From Verrucomicrobiota bacterium (lineage in GTDB: Bacteria; Verrucomicrobiota; Verrucomicrobiia; Verrucomicrobiales; Akkermansiaceae), in assembly GCA_017301995.1 (NCBI GenBank), contig JAFLEH010000034.1:1-64000 (forward strand): 64,000 nucleotides of DNA, written 5' to 3'. A model generated the notes under the pieces. The model was not told the DNA's origin, ran no database searches, and saw nothing but the letters and a program-made list of their open reading frames with translations. A program made the translations under genes and the position numbers. How positions within the stretch are numbered: the first letter of the stretch is position 1; each line of letters starts with the position of its first letter. Shown in pieces: positions 55,244-63,484 of this stretch.

Positions 55244-56143
55244 ATGAAACATCTTCTATCCATCGAACAATTGTCCGCCGCGGAAATCTCGGCGCTGCTG
55301 GACTCCGCCCTCGAACTCAAGGCCGCGCGGGGCAGTCACGCGCAACCGCTCGCCGGGCAGACCTGGGCGATGGTTTTCACCAAATCCTCCACCCGCACCC
55401 GGGTCTCGTTCGAAGTCGGCATCCGCGAACTCGGCGGTTTTCCGATGTTCCTTTCGAAAAACGACATCCAGCTCGGCCGCGGCGAGCCGATCAAGGACAC
55501 CGCGCGGGTGTTGGGAAGAATGGTTCACGGCGCCGTGATCCGGACGTTTGCCCAACAGGACGTGGTGGACTTCGCGGAGTACTCCGGCATCCCGACGGTC
55601 AACGCTCTAACCGACGACGAGCATCCGTGCCAGATCCTCGCGGATTTGCTCACGGTGCGGGAGCGGCTCGGCGGATGGGAAGGTCGCAAGGTGGCGTTCG
55701 TCGGCGACGGCTTTTCCAACATGACCCGCTCATGGATGTGGGCGGCGAAACGGCTGGGCTTCGAACTGGCGGTGGCGTCGCCCCCGGCCTGCCAGCCGCC
55801 CGCGGATTTCCTCGCCACGCTGGACGCGCCAAACGTGACCGTTGGCTCGGACCCGCTGGTGGCAGTGGCGGACGCGTCCGTCATCAACACCGACGTGTGG
55901 CTCTCGATGGGCCAGGAGGGCCAGTTGGAGAAAGAACAGGAGTTCGCGGGCTTTGAGGTGAACTCACGCATGCTCGTTGACGCGGCGGAAGGCCACATCG
56001 TGCTCCATTGCCTGCCTGCCTACCGGGGAAAGGAAATCTCCGACGAAACGCTGGAGGCCCACGCGGGCGCCATTTTCCAACAGGCCGAAAACCGGCTTCA
56101 TGCCCAGAAAGCGGTGCTCGTGGCGCTATGTGCCAAGCACTAA
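55244..56143 (+). CDS. argF: Ornithine carbamoyltransferase
   Basis: Makes citrulline from ornithine and carbamoyl phosphate. The 299 residues show the three canonical motifs: carbamoyl-phosphate loop SSTRTRVSFEVG near residue 47, DDEHPCQILADLL, and HCLPAYRGKEISDE near the C terminus. The N-terminal KHLLSIEQLSAAEISALLD is also typical. It is probably co-transcribed with argD. It is slightly shorter than the E. coli enzyme but not truncated. Confidence 0.94.
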   Translation: MKHLLSIEQLSAAEISALLDSALELKAARGSHAQPLAGQTWAMVFTKSSTRTRVSFEVGIRELGGFPMFLSKNDIQLGRGEPIKDTARVLGRMVHGAVIRTFAQQDVVDFAEYSGIPTVNALTDDEHPCQILADLLTVRERLGGWEGRKVAFVGDGFSNMTRSWMWAAKRLGFELAVASPPACQPPADFLATLDAPNVTVGSDPLVAVADASVINTDVWLSMGQEGQLEKEQEFAGFEVNSRMLVDAAEGHIVLHCLPAYRGKEISDETLEAHAGAIFQQAENRLHAQKAVLVALCAKH

Positions 56144-56148
56144 GCACC

Positions 56149-56180
56149 AAATCTCAAATCTCAAATTCGAAATCTGAAAC
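56149..56180. repeat. AAATCTC direct repeats downstream of argF
   Basis: Four near-copies of AAATCTC / AAATTCG in the 76-nt gap after argF, low in GC. They resemble the GAAATTT tract at 6505-6538 read in the other sense. Confidence 0.45.
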
Positions 56181-56219
56181 TTAATACTCAAAACCTTCCC
56201 TCCCGTTGATCGTTAGCGA

Positions 56220-57236
56220 ATGATTTCCCGCCGCAAACTGCAGTATCCGGTTTCCTCCGCGTTGCGGCAGTATCTCTATCATTTCGACCGCTTGCGGGAC
56301 ATCCCGCAGGTGTATTGGGAACTCTGCCGGTTCACGGGGGCGATCCCCTACGAGGATCCGAAAGGCCGCGAGACACTCTGGGTCACCGTGATGTATCCGC
56401 GCGAGGTGTTCGCCGAACTGCGGCCACGCCTGACCAGCATCTACACCGAGCTGAAGCTCGGCCGCGACGAGGCCCAGCACGAGCACCTGCTCGTGGACCG
56501 GATCGACTTCGGCGACTTCGGCAACTCAAAGCCGTTCCGCATTCGGATCACCAATGTGTTCAACGACAACTCGGACTATTTCTACGTCAAACAGGCCGAC
56601 GCTTCGCGGATCTACGGGCTGGAGTTGGAACACATCCTCTCGCCCAACCGGATCAACTATCTGGTCAACGGCACCACGCTGATCGAGGAGCACATCGCCG
56701 GCGTGCCGGGAGACGTCTTCCTCCGCGACCACTTGCCGCAGCCGGGGCTGAACAAGGTGCGTATCGCCAAGGAGTTCACCAAGTTCAACGAGCGGTGTTT
56801 CATTCGTTTGTTAGGTGACATGCGGTCGTCCAACTACATCGTGGAAATCACGCCGGACTTCGAGGAAGTCCAATACCGCGTGCGGCCGATCGACTTCGAC
56901 GAGCAGTCCTACGAAGGCCATGGCGGGACCTATCTCGCGATGCGCTACGGTTCGAACCGCGCGATCACCCGGTTGGCGTTCCAGGTGCTCAACCGCAAGA
57001 CGATCGAGCAATACGTCGCCGAGGAGCACGCGCAGATGGCGCGCAGGGCGAAGGTCGAGAGCGGGCGCCTGCGGGCGTTGCTGGGAATCATGGCCCGCGA
57101 GGAACTCGCTCCGCGCGAGCATGTGGCCGGATTGGCGCTCGATCTGAACCGGATGCACGGCACCGACAGCTTCACCCATTGCCAGACCATGGGCGAGCTG
57201 ACCGCCAAGCACATATCAATGTTGTTGGAAATCTGA
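56220..57236 (+). CDS. Unrecognised protein with kinase-like motifs
   Basis: No firm family assigned. The 338 residues have no signal or membrane helix. Several segments recall an atypical kinase / aminoglycoside-phosphotransferase fold. YFYVKQADASRIYGLE could carry a beta-3 lysine and TTLIEEHIAGVPGDVFLRD the hinge. IRLLGDMRSSNYIVEI resembles a catalytic loop and RVRPIDFDEQSY a DFD-type metal site. If correct, the key residues would be the D in GDMRSSN and the D in IDFD. The C-terminal third is helical and basic. It lies alone between argF and polA, 22 nt before polA, and may be co-transcribed with it. Start ATG 56220 follows an AT-rich repeat. Confidence 0.75.
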   Translation: MISRRKLQYPVSSALRQYLYHFDRLRDIPQVYWELCRFTGAIPYEDPKGRETLWVTVMYPREVFAELRPRLTSIYTELKLGRDEAQHEHLLVDRIDFGDFGNSKPFRIRITNVFNDNSDYFYVKQADASRIYGLELEHILSPNRINYLVNGTTLIEEHIAGVPGDVFLRDHLPQPGLNKVRIAKEFTKFNERCFIRLLGDMRSSNYIVEITPDFEEVQYRVRPIDFDEQSYEGHGGTYLAMRYGSNRAITRLAFQVLNRKTIEQYVAEEHAQMARRAKVESGRLRALLGIMAREELAPREHVAGLALDLNRMHGTDSFTHCQTMGELTAKHISMLLEI

Positions 57237-57258
57237 AACCCATACCCCTCGGACCAGT

Positions 57259-60057
57259 ATGCGACTATTTTTGCTAGATGGAATGGCGCTGATCTATCGG
57301 GCGCATTTCGCGTTTATCCAGAATCCGATCCGGAATTCGAAAGGGGTCAACACCTCCGCGCTTTACGGATTCATCAACACGTTGCTGGGGATCATCGAAG
57401 GTGAGAAACCCACCCACCTCGGCGTGGCGTTCGATACCTCGGCTCCCACTCCCAGACATCTGAAATTTCCCGCCTACAAGGCGCAGCGCGACGAGATGCC
57501 GGAGGAACTGGCGGCTTCGATTCCGCATGTGAAAGCGCTGTGCCGTGCCTTCCATATTCCGGTGCTGGAGTTGGATGGCTTCGAGGCGGATGACATCATC
57601 GGCACGCTGGTGAAGCGGGCGGAGACGGCGGGTTTTGAGTCCTACATGGTCACTCCGGACAAGGATTTCGCGCAGTTGGTCTCCGAACGCACGTCCATCT
57701 GGAAACCCGGCCGCAAGGGGAACGAGCACGAGGTGTTAGGTCTTGCGGAGATCCTCAAACAATGGGAGGTCGAACGACCGGAACAGGTGATCGACATTCT
57801 CGGGCTGTGGGGCGACGCTTCCGACAATATCCCGGGAATGCCCGGCGTGGGGGAGAAGACCGCCAAGAAGCTCATCGCGGAGTTCGGATCGGTGGAAAAT
57901 CTGTTGGCCAACGCCGCCAGGCTCAAGGGCAAGCAGCGGGAGAACGCGGAAGCCTACGCGGACCAGGCGCTGCTTTCCAAAGAACTGGCGACCATCATCA
58001 CCGATGTGCCGGTGGAAGTGACTTGGGGTGATCTTGAGATCGGTCCCCGGGACGACGAGGCTCTCAAGATGCTTCTAACTGAGTTTGAATTCCGCACCCT
58101 GACCCGGCGGCTGTTTCCGGAGGGAAGCGGCGGGTCCGCGAAGGATGAGGAAATTGTCGGCGAAACCGAGGTGTCCGCGCCGACATTGTTTGAAACGTTC
58201 CGCACGATCCGCGAGGTGCCGCATGAGTATCACCTCGCCAATACGCCCGAACTCCGCAAGCGGTTGTTCGCGGAGTTGGGACGGCAGAACGCGTTCTGCT
58301 TCGATACCGAAACCACCGGACTGGACCGGTTCGGCGCATGTTTGTTAGGAATCGCGTTCTCGTGGCGCGCTCACGAGGGATGGTATCTTCCGGTGGATGA
58401 TCTGGAAGCGCTGCGGCCCGATTTGGCGAAGGTCTTTTCCTCGGGAGCGGAGAAGATCGGACACAATCTCAAGTTCGACCTCGCGATCCTCTCCCGGCAT
58501 GGTTTCCGGGTGGAGGGGCCGTTCTTCGACACGATGCTCGCGGACACGATCGTTGCCCCCGAGCGGCGGCATTCGATGGATTATCTCTCGGAAGTGATGT
58601 TGGGTTATACGTCGGTGAAGCTTGCCGAGATCGCTGCCGCGCCGGTGGCTGCGGCGGAGCCGGCGGCGGATTTGTTCGATTTCGCGGTCCAGACCAAGCC
58701 AACGAAGGAACTGGACATGAAATCGGTGCCGCTGGAGCGCCTCGCCGAATATGCCGCGGAGGATGCCGACGTGACCTGGCGGCTCGCGGACAAGCTCAAG
58801 CCGATGCTTGAGGAATCCGGGCAGGAACTGGTGCTAACCGGCATCGAAGGTCCCTTGCTTCCGGTGCTGGTAAGGATGGAAATGGAAGGCATCGCGATCG
58901 ATTCCGGCGCGCTGGCGGAGATCGGAAACGAATTGCAGGAGCAGATAGACAGCTTGGCCGGTTCTATCCAGAAACACGCGGGAACGCCATTCAATCCGGC
59001 CTCTCCCAAACAGCTCGGGCAGATTCTGTTCGATCATCTCGGCCTGGCCGACAAGGCGAAGAAAACCAAAACCGGCCAATACAAGACCGACGAGCAGACG
59101 CTCGCGTCGCTGGAGGGGAAACACCCGATCATTTCGGACATTCTTGCGTGGCGCGAGGCGACCAAGCTGAAGTCCACTTATTTGGACGCGCTGCCATCGC
59201 ACATCGTTCCCGCCACCGGGCGGGTCCACACCCATTTCCACCAACTCGTGGCCGCGACGGGCAGGTTGGCGTCGTCTGATCCCAATCTCCAGAACATTCC
59301 GGTTCGGTCGGAGGCCGGGCGCCGCATCCGCCGCGCGTTTGTGGCCCGTGGGCCGGGATATGAGATCCTCAGTTGCGACTACTCGCAGATCGAATTGCGG
59401 ATCATGGCCGCACTGGCCAATGACGAGGCGATGATCGAGGCGTTCCGTTCGGGCGAGGACATCCACTCCGCCACGGCGGCGAAGGTGTTCGAGGTTTCCC
59501 GCGCGGAGGTGACATCCGACATGCGGCGGACGGCGAAGATGGTGAATTTCGGCATTATCTATGGGATTTCGGCTTTCGGTCTTTCACAACGGTTAGGAAT
59601 TCCGCGCGGCGAGGCCGCGGCGGTGATCGAGGCCTACTTCCGCGAGTACCCCGCGATCAGGGAATTCATGGATCGTACGGTCAACGAAGCGCGGGAGGCG
59701 GGCTATGTGGCCACCCTGGCGGGACGGCGCCGGTCGTTTCCGGATTTGCTTTCGTCCAATCAGAACCTGCGCGGCAATGCCGAGCGCGCCGCGATCAACA
59801 CGCCGATCCAGGGCACCGCGGCGGACATGATCAAGCTGGCAATGGTCCGGATCGACGAGTTGCTGCGGGAAGGAAACTATCAAACCCGCATGTTGCTTCA
59901 GGTGCATGACGAACTGGTGTTCGATCTCGCGGTGGGCGAGCGCGACGAGCTGGTACCCCGGATTCTCCATCTGATGAAAACCGCTCTGCCGCTGCCGCAG
60001 GGTGTGCCGGTGGAGGTCGAATCCGGCACCGGGCCGGACTGGCTTGCGGCGCATTGA
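57259..60057 (+). CDS. polA: DNA polymerase I
   Basis: Replication and repair polymerase, 932 residues, with all three activities. The 5'-3' exonuclease domain (1-290) has FEADDIIGTL and GVGEKTAKKLI. The 3'-5' proofreading domain (about 330-500) keeps its metal site CFDTETTGLD, HNLKFDLAIL and YAAEDADVTW; it is not degenerate as in Taq-type enzymes. The polymerase domain has motif A CDYSQIELR, motif B RRTAKMVNFGIIYGIS and motif C LLQVHDELVFD. The ATG at 57259 is close to the unknown gene upstream (22 nt). Confidence 0.97.
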   Translation: MRLFLLDGMALIYRAHFAFIQNPIRNSKGVNTSALYGFINTLLGIIEGEKPTHLGVAFDTSAPTPRHLKFPAYKAQRDEMPEELAASIPHVKALCRAFHIPVLELDGFEADDIIGTLVKRAETAGFESYMVTPDKDFAQLVSERTSIWKPGRKGNEHEVLGLAEILKQWEVERPEQVIDILGLWGDASDNIPGMPGVGEKTAKKLIAEFGSVENLLANAARLKGKQRENAEAYADQALLSKELATIITDVPVEVTWGDLEIGPRDDEALKMLLTEFEFRTLTRRLFPEGSGGSAKDEEIVGETEVSAPTLFETFRTIREVPHEYHLANTPELRKRLFAELGRQNAFCFDTETTGLDRFGACLLGIAFSWRAHEGWYLPVDDLEALRPDLAKVFSSGAEKIGHNLKFDLAILSRHGFRVEGPFFDTMLADTIVAPERRHSMDYLSEVMLGYTSVKLAEIAAAPVAAAEPAADLFDFAVQTKPTKELDMKSVPLERLAEYAAEDADVTWRLADKLKPMLEESGQELVLTGIEGPLLPVLVRMEMEGIAIDSGALAEIGNELQEQIDSLAGSIQKHAGTPFNPASPKQLGQILFDHLGLADKAKKTKTGQYKTDEQTLASLEGKHPIISDILAWREATKLKSTYLDALPSHIVPATGRVHTHFHQLVAATGRLASSDPNLQNIPVRSEAGRRIRRAFVARGPGYEILSCDYSQIELRIMAALANDEAMIEAFRSGEDIHSATAAKVFEVSRAEVTSDMRRTAKMVNFGIIYGISAFGLSQRLGIPRGEAAAVIEAYFREYPAIREFMDRTVNEAREAGYVATLAGRRRSFPDLLSSNQNLRGNAERAAINTPIQGTAADMIKLAMVRIDELLREGNYQTRMLLQVHDELVFDLAVGERDELVPRILHLMKTALPLPQGVPVEVESGTGPDWLAAH

Positions 60058-60119
60058 TGTTAGAAGGGCGGGCGGGATTGGGGCTGGACGCGGGGCCGGG
60101 GTGCGGGTAAACGGGGCGC

Positions 60120-61433
60120 ATGACCGTGCGCACACGCTTCGCTCCCTCTCCGACCGGCTACCTCCATGTGGGGGGAGCCCGGACGGCATTGTTCAACTGG
60201 CTGTTCGCCCGCCGGATGGGCGGGGTGTTCATTCTGCGGGTGGAGGACACCGATGAGGCGCGCAATACCGATGAGGCGCGGCAGGCGATTTTCGATGGTC
60301 TGGGCTGGCTGGGAATGGATTGGGACGAGGGCCCCGGCAAGGGCGGTCCGTGCGGCCCATATTTCCAAAGCGAGCGGAAAGCCATCTACGACGCGTGGTT
60401 CGAAAAACTGCGTGCGGCGGATCGCGTCTATCAGGACGGCGGCGCGTGGCGTTTCCGCTTCGACCGCAAACCGGTGACGATGAACGATCTGGTGTGCGGC
60501 GAGGTGACCATCGATTACCGGGACGAGTCCAACACGCCTGACATGGTGGTGCGCCGCTCCGACGGGAGTTATGTGTTTCATTTCGTCAATGTGGTGGACG
60601 ACCTGGAGATGGGAATCACCCACGTGATCCGGGGTGAGGACCACCTGATGAACACGCCCAAGCATTTGCAGTTGATCGAGGCATTCGGAGGCACTGCGCC
60701 GCAATACGCCCATATTCCGCTGATCCTGAATCAGGATGGATCGAAAATGTCCAAACGTGACGAAGGGGCGGCGGTGGGGGACTATCCGCGCCAGGGATTT
60801 CTGCCGGAGGCGGTGGTCAATTTCATTGCGCTGTTAGGTTGGTCGTCCAAGACCGACGAGGAAATCTTCACGACGGCGGAACTGGCGGACCGGTTCTCGC
60901 TGGAGGCGGTGAACCGCGCGCCCGCGCGGTTCGACATCGAGAAATGCCGTTGGGTGAACCAGCAGCATCTCGCGCGGCTGGATGCAGCCGGGTTTGCCGC
61001 CAAGGCGGAGGAATTCGTGAGGGGAGCGGGGCTGCCGGTGGGGGGCGATTGGCCCGCCGCCGTGGCGTTGGTTAGAGACCGGGTCAGGTTGCTGGGCGAG
61101 GTGCCCGGCGAGGTGGGGTTTCTTCTGACGGACCGCTATGCCGACGATCCCGAGGCGGTGGCAAAGGTGGCCGGGAATCCCGCCGCGACGGGGTTGTTGG
61201 AAAATCTCGCTTCGACGTTGCCCGGACTGCCCGCCATCGCGGACGCGGAGGCGGCCAAAGCCGTGCTCAAGCAAATCGCCGACGCTGCGGGTGTGAAACC
61301 CGGCGCGCTGATGTTCCCGCTGCGGGTGGCGCTTTCCGGCCGCGCCCACGGCCCGGATCTGGGCGGAATGATGGTATTGTTAGGTAACGCGAGGTGCGCG
61401 GAACGGATCAACCGGTTGGTGGCGAAGCTGTGA
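60120..61433 (+). CDS. gltX: Glutamyl-tRNA synthetase
   Basis: Class I aminoacyl-tRNA synthetase, 437 residues, somewhat shorter than the common 470. The HIGH-type motif is in PSPTGYLHVGGARTALF near the N terminus, and the KMSKS-type motif is DGSKMSKRDEGA. EDTDEARNTDEA and HVIRGEDHLMNTPKH are glutamate and tRNA-binding blocks. The Cys zinc motif of some GluRS is absent. The anticodon-binding C-terminal part is compact. Whether it also charges tRNA-Gln cannot be told; gatCAB genes are not in the window. Its stop overlaps the aroE start. Confidence 0.94.
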   Translation: MTVRTRFAPSPTGYLHVGGARTALFNWLFARRMGGVFILRVEDTDEARNTDEARQAIFDGLGWLGMDWDEGPGKGGPCGPYFQSERKAIYDAWFEKLRAADRVYQDGGAWRFRFDRKPVTMNDLVCGEVTIDYRDESNTPDMVVRRSDGSYVFHFVNVVDDLEMGITHVIRGEDHLMNTPKHLQLIEAFGGTAPQYAHIPLILNQDGSKMSKRDEGAAVGDYPRQGFLPEAVVNFIALLGWSSKTDEEIFTTAELADRFSLEAVNRAPARFDIEKCRWVNQQHLARLDAAGFAAKAEEFVRGAGLPVGGDWPAAVALVRDRVRLLGEVPGEVGFLLTDRYADDPEAVAKVAGNPAATGLLENLASTLPGLPAIADAEAAKAVLKQIADAAGVKPGALMFPLRVALSGRAHGPDLGGMMVLLGNARCAERINRLVAKL

Positions 61434-62326
61434 AGGAAGTTTACGAAATCGACGATCTAGCGAACCGAACGTTGTTGGACGCCGGGGCGGACCGTCCGGC
61501 GCGTCTGGCGGTGTTCGGGCAGCCGATCGCCCATTCGGCGTCGCCGCGGATGCATCAGGCCGCGCTGGATGCGGACGGGATCGCCGCGCGCTACATCCGG
61601 ATCGAAGTGCCGCCCGGCAGGGTGGGGGAGGCGTTGGGGCGGATGCGGGACTTGGGTTTCATCGGCTGCAATATAACCGTTCCGCACAAGCTGGAGGTGA
61701 TGGGTGTCTGCGACGAGGTGGACCCCGCGGCGCGGGCCTTGGGCGCGGTCAACACGGTGCGCTTCGATGCCGATGGGACACGCGGGTTCAACACCGATGG
61801 CCCCGGGTTCGCCGCTGCGGTTAGGGAAACGCTGGGGCTGGAACTGCGCGGGCTGCGGGTGGCGATTCTCGGCGCGGGCGGTGGCGCGGGCCGGGCTCTG
61901 GCCGCGCAGTGTGTCCTGTCCGGCGTGGAGCGGGTGCTGCTGGTGAACCGGACGGTTTCCAAACTGGATGAACTCGAGAAACACCTTGGCGCCTTGGGAA
62001 GCGGCAGCGATCTGCGGCTGATGGATTTTTCGGATCCCGGCCTGGCGGAATCGTGCCGGGACTGCGGGCTGATCGTGAATGCTTCTTCGGTGGGGCTGAA
62101 GGCGGGCGATCCGGCGTTGTTGCCTGACTCATGTTTCACTCCGGGCCAGGGTGTTTACGACTGCATCTATCAACCGCCGGTGACGCCGCTGTTGGCTGCC
62201 GCCCTTGCGTGCGGCTGCCGGGTGGCAAACGGGCGTTCGATGCTGATCCATCAGGGCGCGCTGGCCTATCGGCTGTGGTTTCCGGGCAGAGATCCGCTGC
62301 TCACGATGGCGGCGGCGCTGGGGTGA
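61430..62326 (+). CDS. aroE: Shikimate 5-dehydrogenase
   Basis: NADPH-dependent step of the shikimate pathway. From GTG 61430, overlapping the gltX TGA by GTGA, the 298 residues contain the substrate-site blocks AVFGQPIAHSASPRMHQAAL and CNITVPHKLEV (catalytic Lys), then GAVNTVRF and GFNTDGPGF (catalytic Asp). The NADP loop is ILGAGGGAGRAL with VNRTVSKLDELEKH, and IVNASSVGL follows. The ATG 61394 in the same frame would overlap gltX by 40 nt and is less likely. Coupled translation with gltX is expected. Confidence 0.92.
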   Translation: MKEVYEIDDLANRTLLDAGADRPARLAVFGQPIAHSASPRMHQAALDADGIAARYIRIEVPPGRVGEALGRMRDLGFIGCNITVPHKLEVMGVCDEVDPAARALGAVNTVRFDADGTRGFNTDGPGFAAAVRETLGLELRGLRVAILGAGGGAGRALAAQCVLSGVERVLLVNRTVSKLDELEKHLGALGSGSDLRLMDFSDPGLAESCRDCGLIVNASSVGLKAGDPALLPDSCFTPGQGVYDCIYQPPVTPLLAAALACGCRVANGRSMLIHQGALAYRLWFPGRDPLLTMAAALG

Positions 62327-62335
62327 GGATGATTG

Positions 62336-63475
62336 CTAGGGCGTTTCCGGCTCCGGTTTCACTCCGGGATCATCGGTGCTCAGCCAGTGACAGGCGTTGA
62401 CCTTGATGAGGTCGAACTTCCATTTGCCGCCCTCGGGCTGATCGTTGGAACTGCGGCGGAGAGTGACGCGGACGCGCAGCATGTCATCCTCTTCCAGGCC
62501 GGCCAATGTGGAGCCGAAAGGGGACACGCCGTCCGTGCGTTGCTTGAATCCGGCGGTTAGAATCCGTCCATCCGGGCTGTCCCGGCGGAGGATGATCTCG
62601 ATGTTAGGTTGGCCGGTTTCCCGCGGATGGCCGAAGCGCGGCGGAGAAATGACCAGATCCATGTGGCTGGATGCCGGACCATCGCGGGTGACCCGCTGGC
62701 GGGCCAGTAGGCGGAACTCCGCTTCGGGAGGCCCCTCACCCGAGACGAAAAGCGACCATGGGTACGGTTGGTAGCGGGCGAAATGCTCCCAGTCGATACG
62801 CCATTCTCCGTCCTCTTGTACAAACACGCAATCAATGATGAGACCGTCGGTGGATTTCCAGCGGGTTTCGATGGCTTGTCGACCGGGAATCGACAGGAGC
62901 GAGTTTTCGGTGTTGCGCAATGTGGAAGGTTCCAGTCTGGGCAGGGGATTGAGCGAGTGGAACCGGGACATTCGTCCGGCGGTGGCCAGCGGATCTTTGA
63001 CAAACTGGTTGCGCTCCTCATCGGTACTGGCGCCGAGGTAGCCGGTTAGGGTGACGGAACAATCGGGTAGGGCTTTGTCGAGTTTGACGACCGCTTCGTC
63101 GCCGGCGGTTCCTTTGACTGAATTCGCCACTGAGTCCGCCGTTTGCTTTTCTGGCGGATCGTCGGGCCAGATCAGCTTGACCGAAACCACAACAACCACC
63201 ATGGTTAGAAGCCAGCCGAATACGAGTCTGGCGACGAGCGAGTTGCGCCGCTTTCGTCTTCCCTCGTGGTGTTCGCGGTGGTCTTGGGCATCATCGTCTT
63301 GCGCGGCTTCCGCTTTCTGCCCGTCACTTTGGGCGCGGGAGGGTTGTGGCTCGACGCCAAGGGATGGGTCGCGGCCGCATTTGGTGCAGACGCGCTCGTC
63401 CGGGTCGCCGGGCGGGGCTTGAAAGAACGAGCCACACCGGCCGCAATGAAACCATTCCATGTTTTGATCGGGCAC
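62336..63475 (-). CDS. Zinc-ribbon membrane protein of unknown function
   Basis: Not recognised. The 379 residues start with a rubredoxin-type zinc ribbon (CGRCGSFF ... VCTKCGRDP, Cys near 11, 14, 30 and 33). A charged, low-complexity linker and one transmembrane helix at about 82-103 (LVFGWLLTMVVVVVSVKLIW) follow. The long extracytoplasmic domain contains WKSTDGLIIDCVFVQEDGEW and ends KVNACHWLSTDDPGV. The second CxxC pair suggests metal binding on the cytoplasmic side. The C-terminal part resembles the protein encoded immediately upstream (63485-64000). The two genes are 9 nt apart and probably form a unit. It converges on aroE. Confidence 0.78.
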   Translation of the reverse strand: MPDQNMEWFHCGRCGSFFQAPPGDPDERVCTKCGRDPSLGVEPQPSRAQSDGQKAEAAQDDDAQDHREHHEGRRKRRNSLVARLVFGWLLTMVVVVVSVKLIWPDDPPEKQTADSVANSVKGTAGDEAVVKLDKALPDCSVTLTGYLGASTDEERNQFVKDPLATAGRMSRFHSLNPLPRLEPSTLRNTENSLLSIPGRQAIETRWKSTDGLIIDCVFVQEDGEWRIDWEHFARYQPYPWSLFVSGEGPPEAEFRLLARQRVTRDGPASSHMDLVISPPRFGHPRETGQPNIEIILRRDSPDGRILTAGFKQRTDGVSPFGSTLAGLEEDDMLRVRVTLRRSSNDQPEGGKWKFDLIKVNACHWLSTDDPGVKPEPETP

Positions 63476-63484
63476 GGGCGGAGT

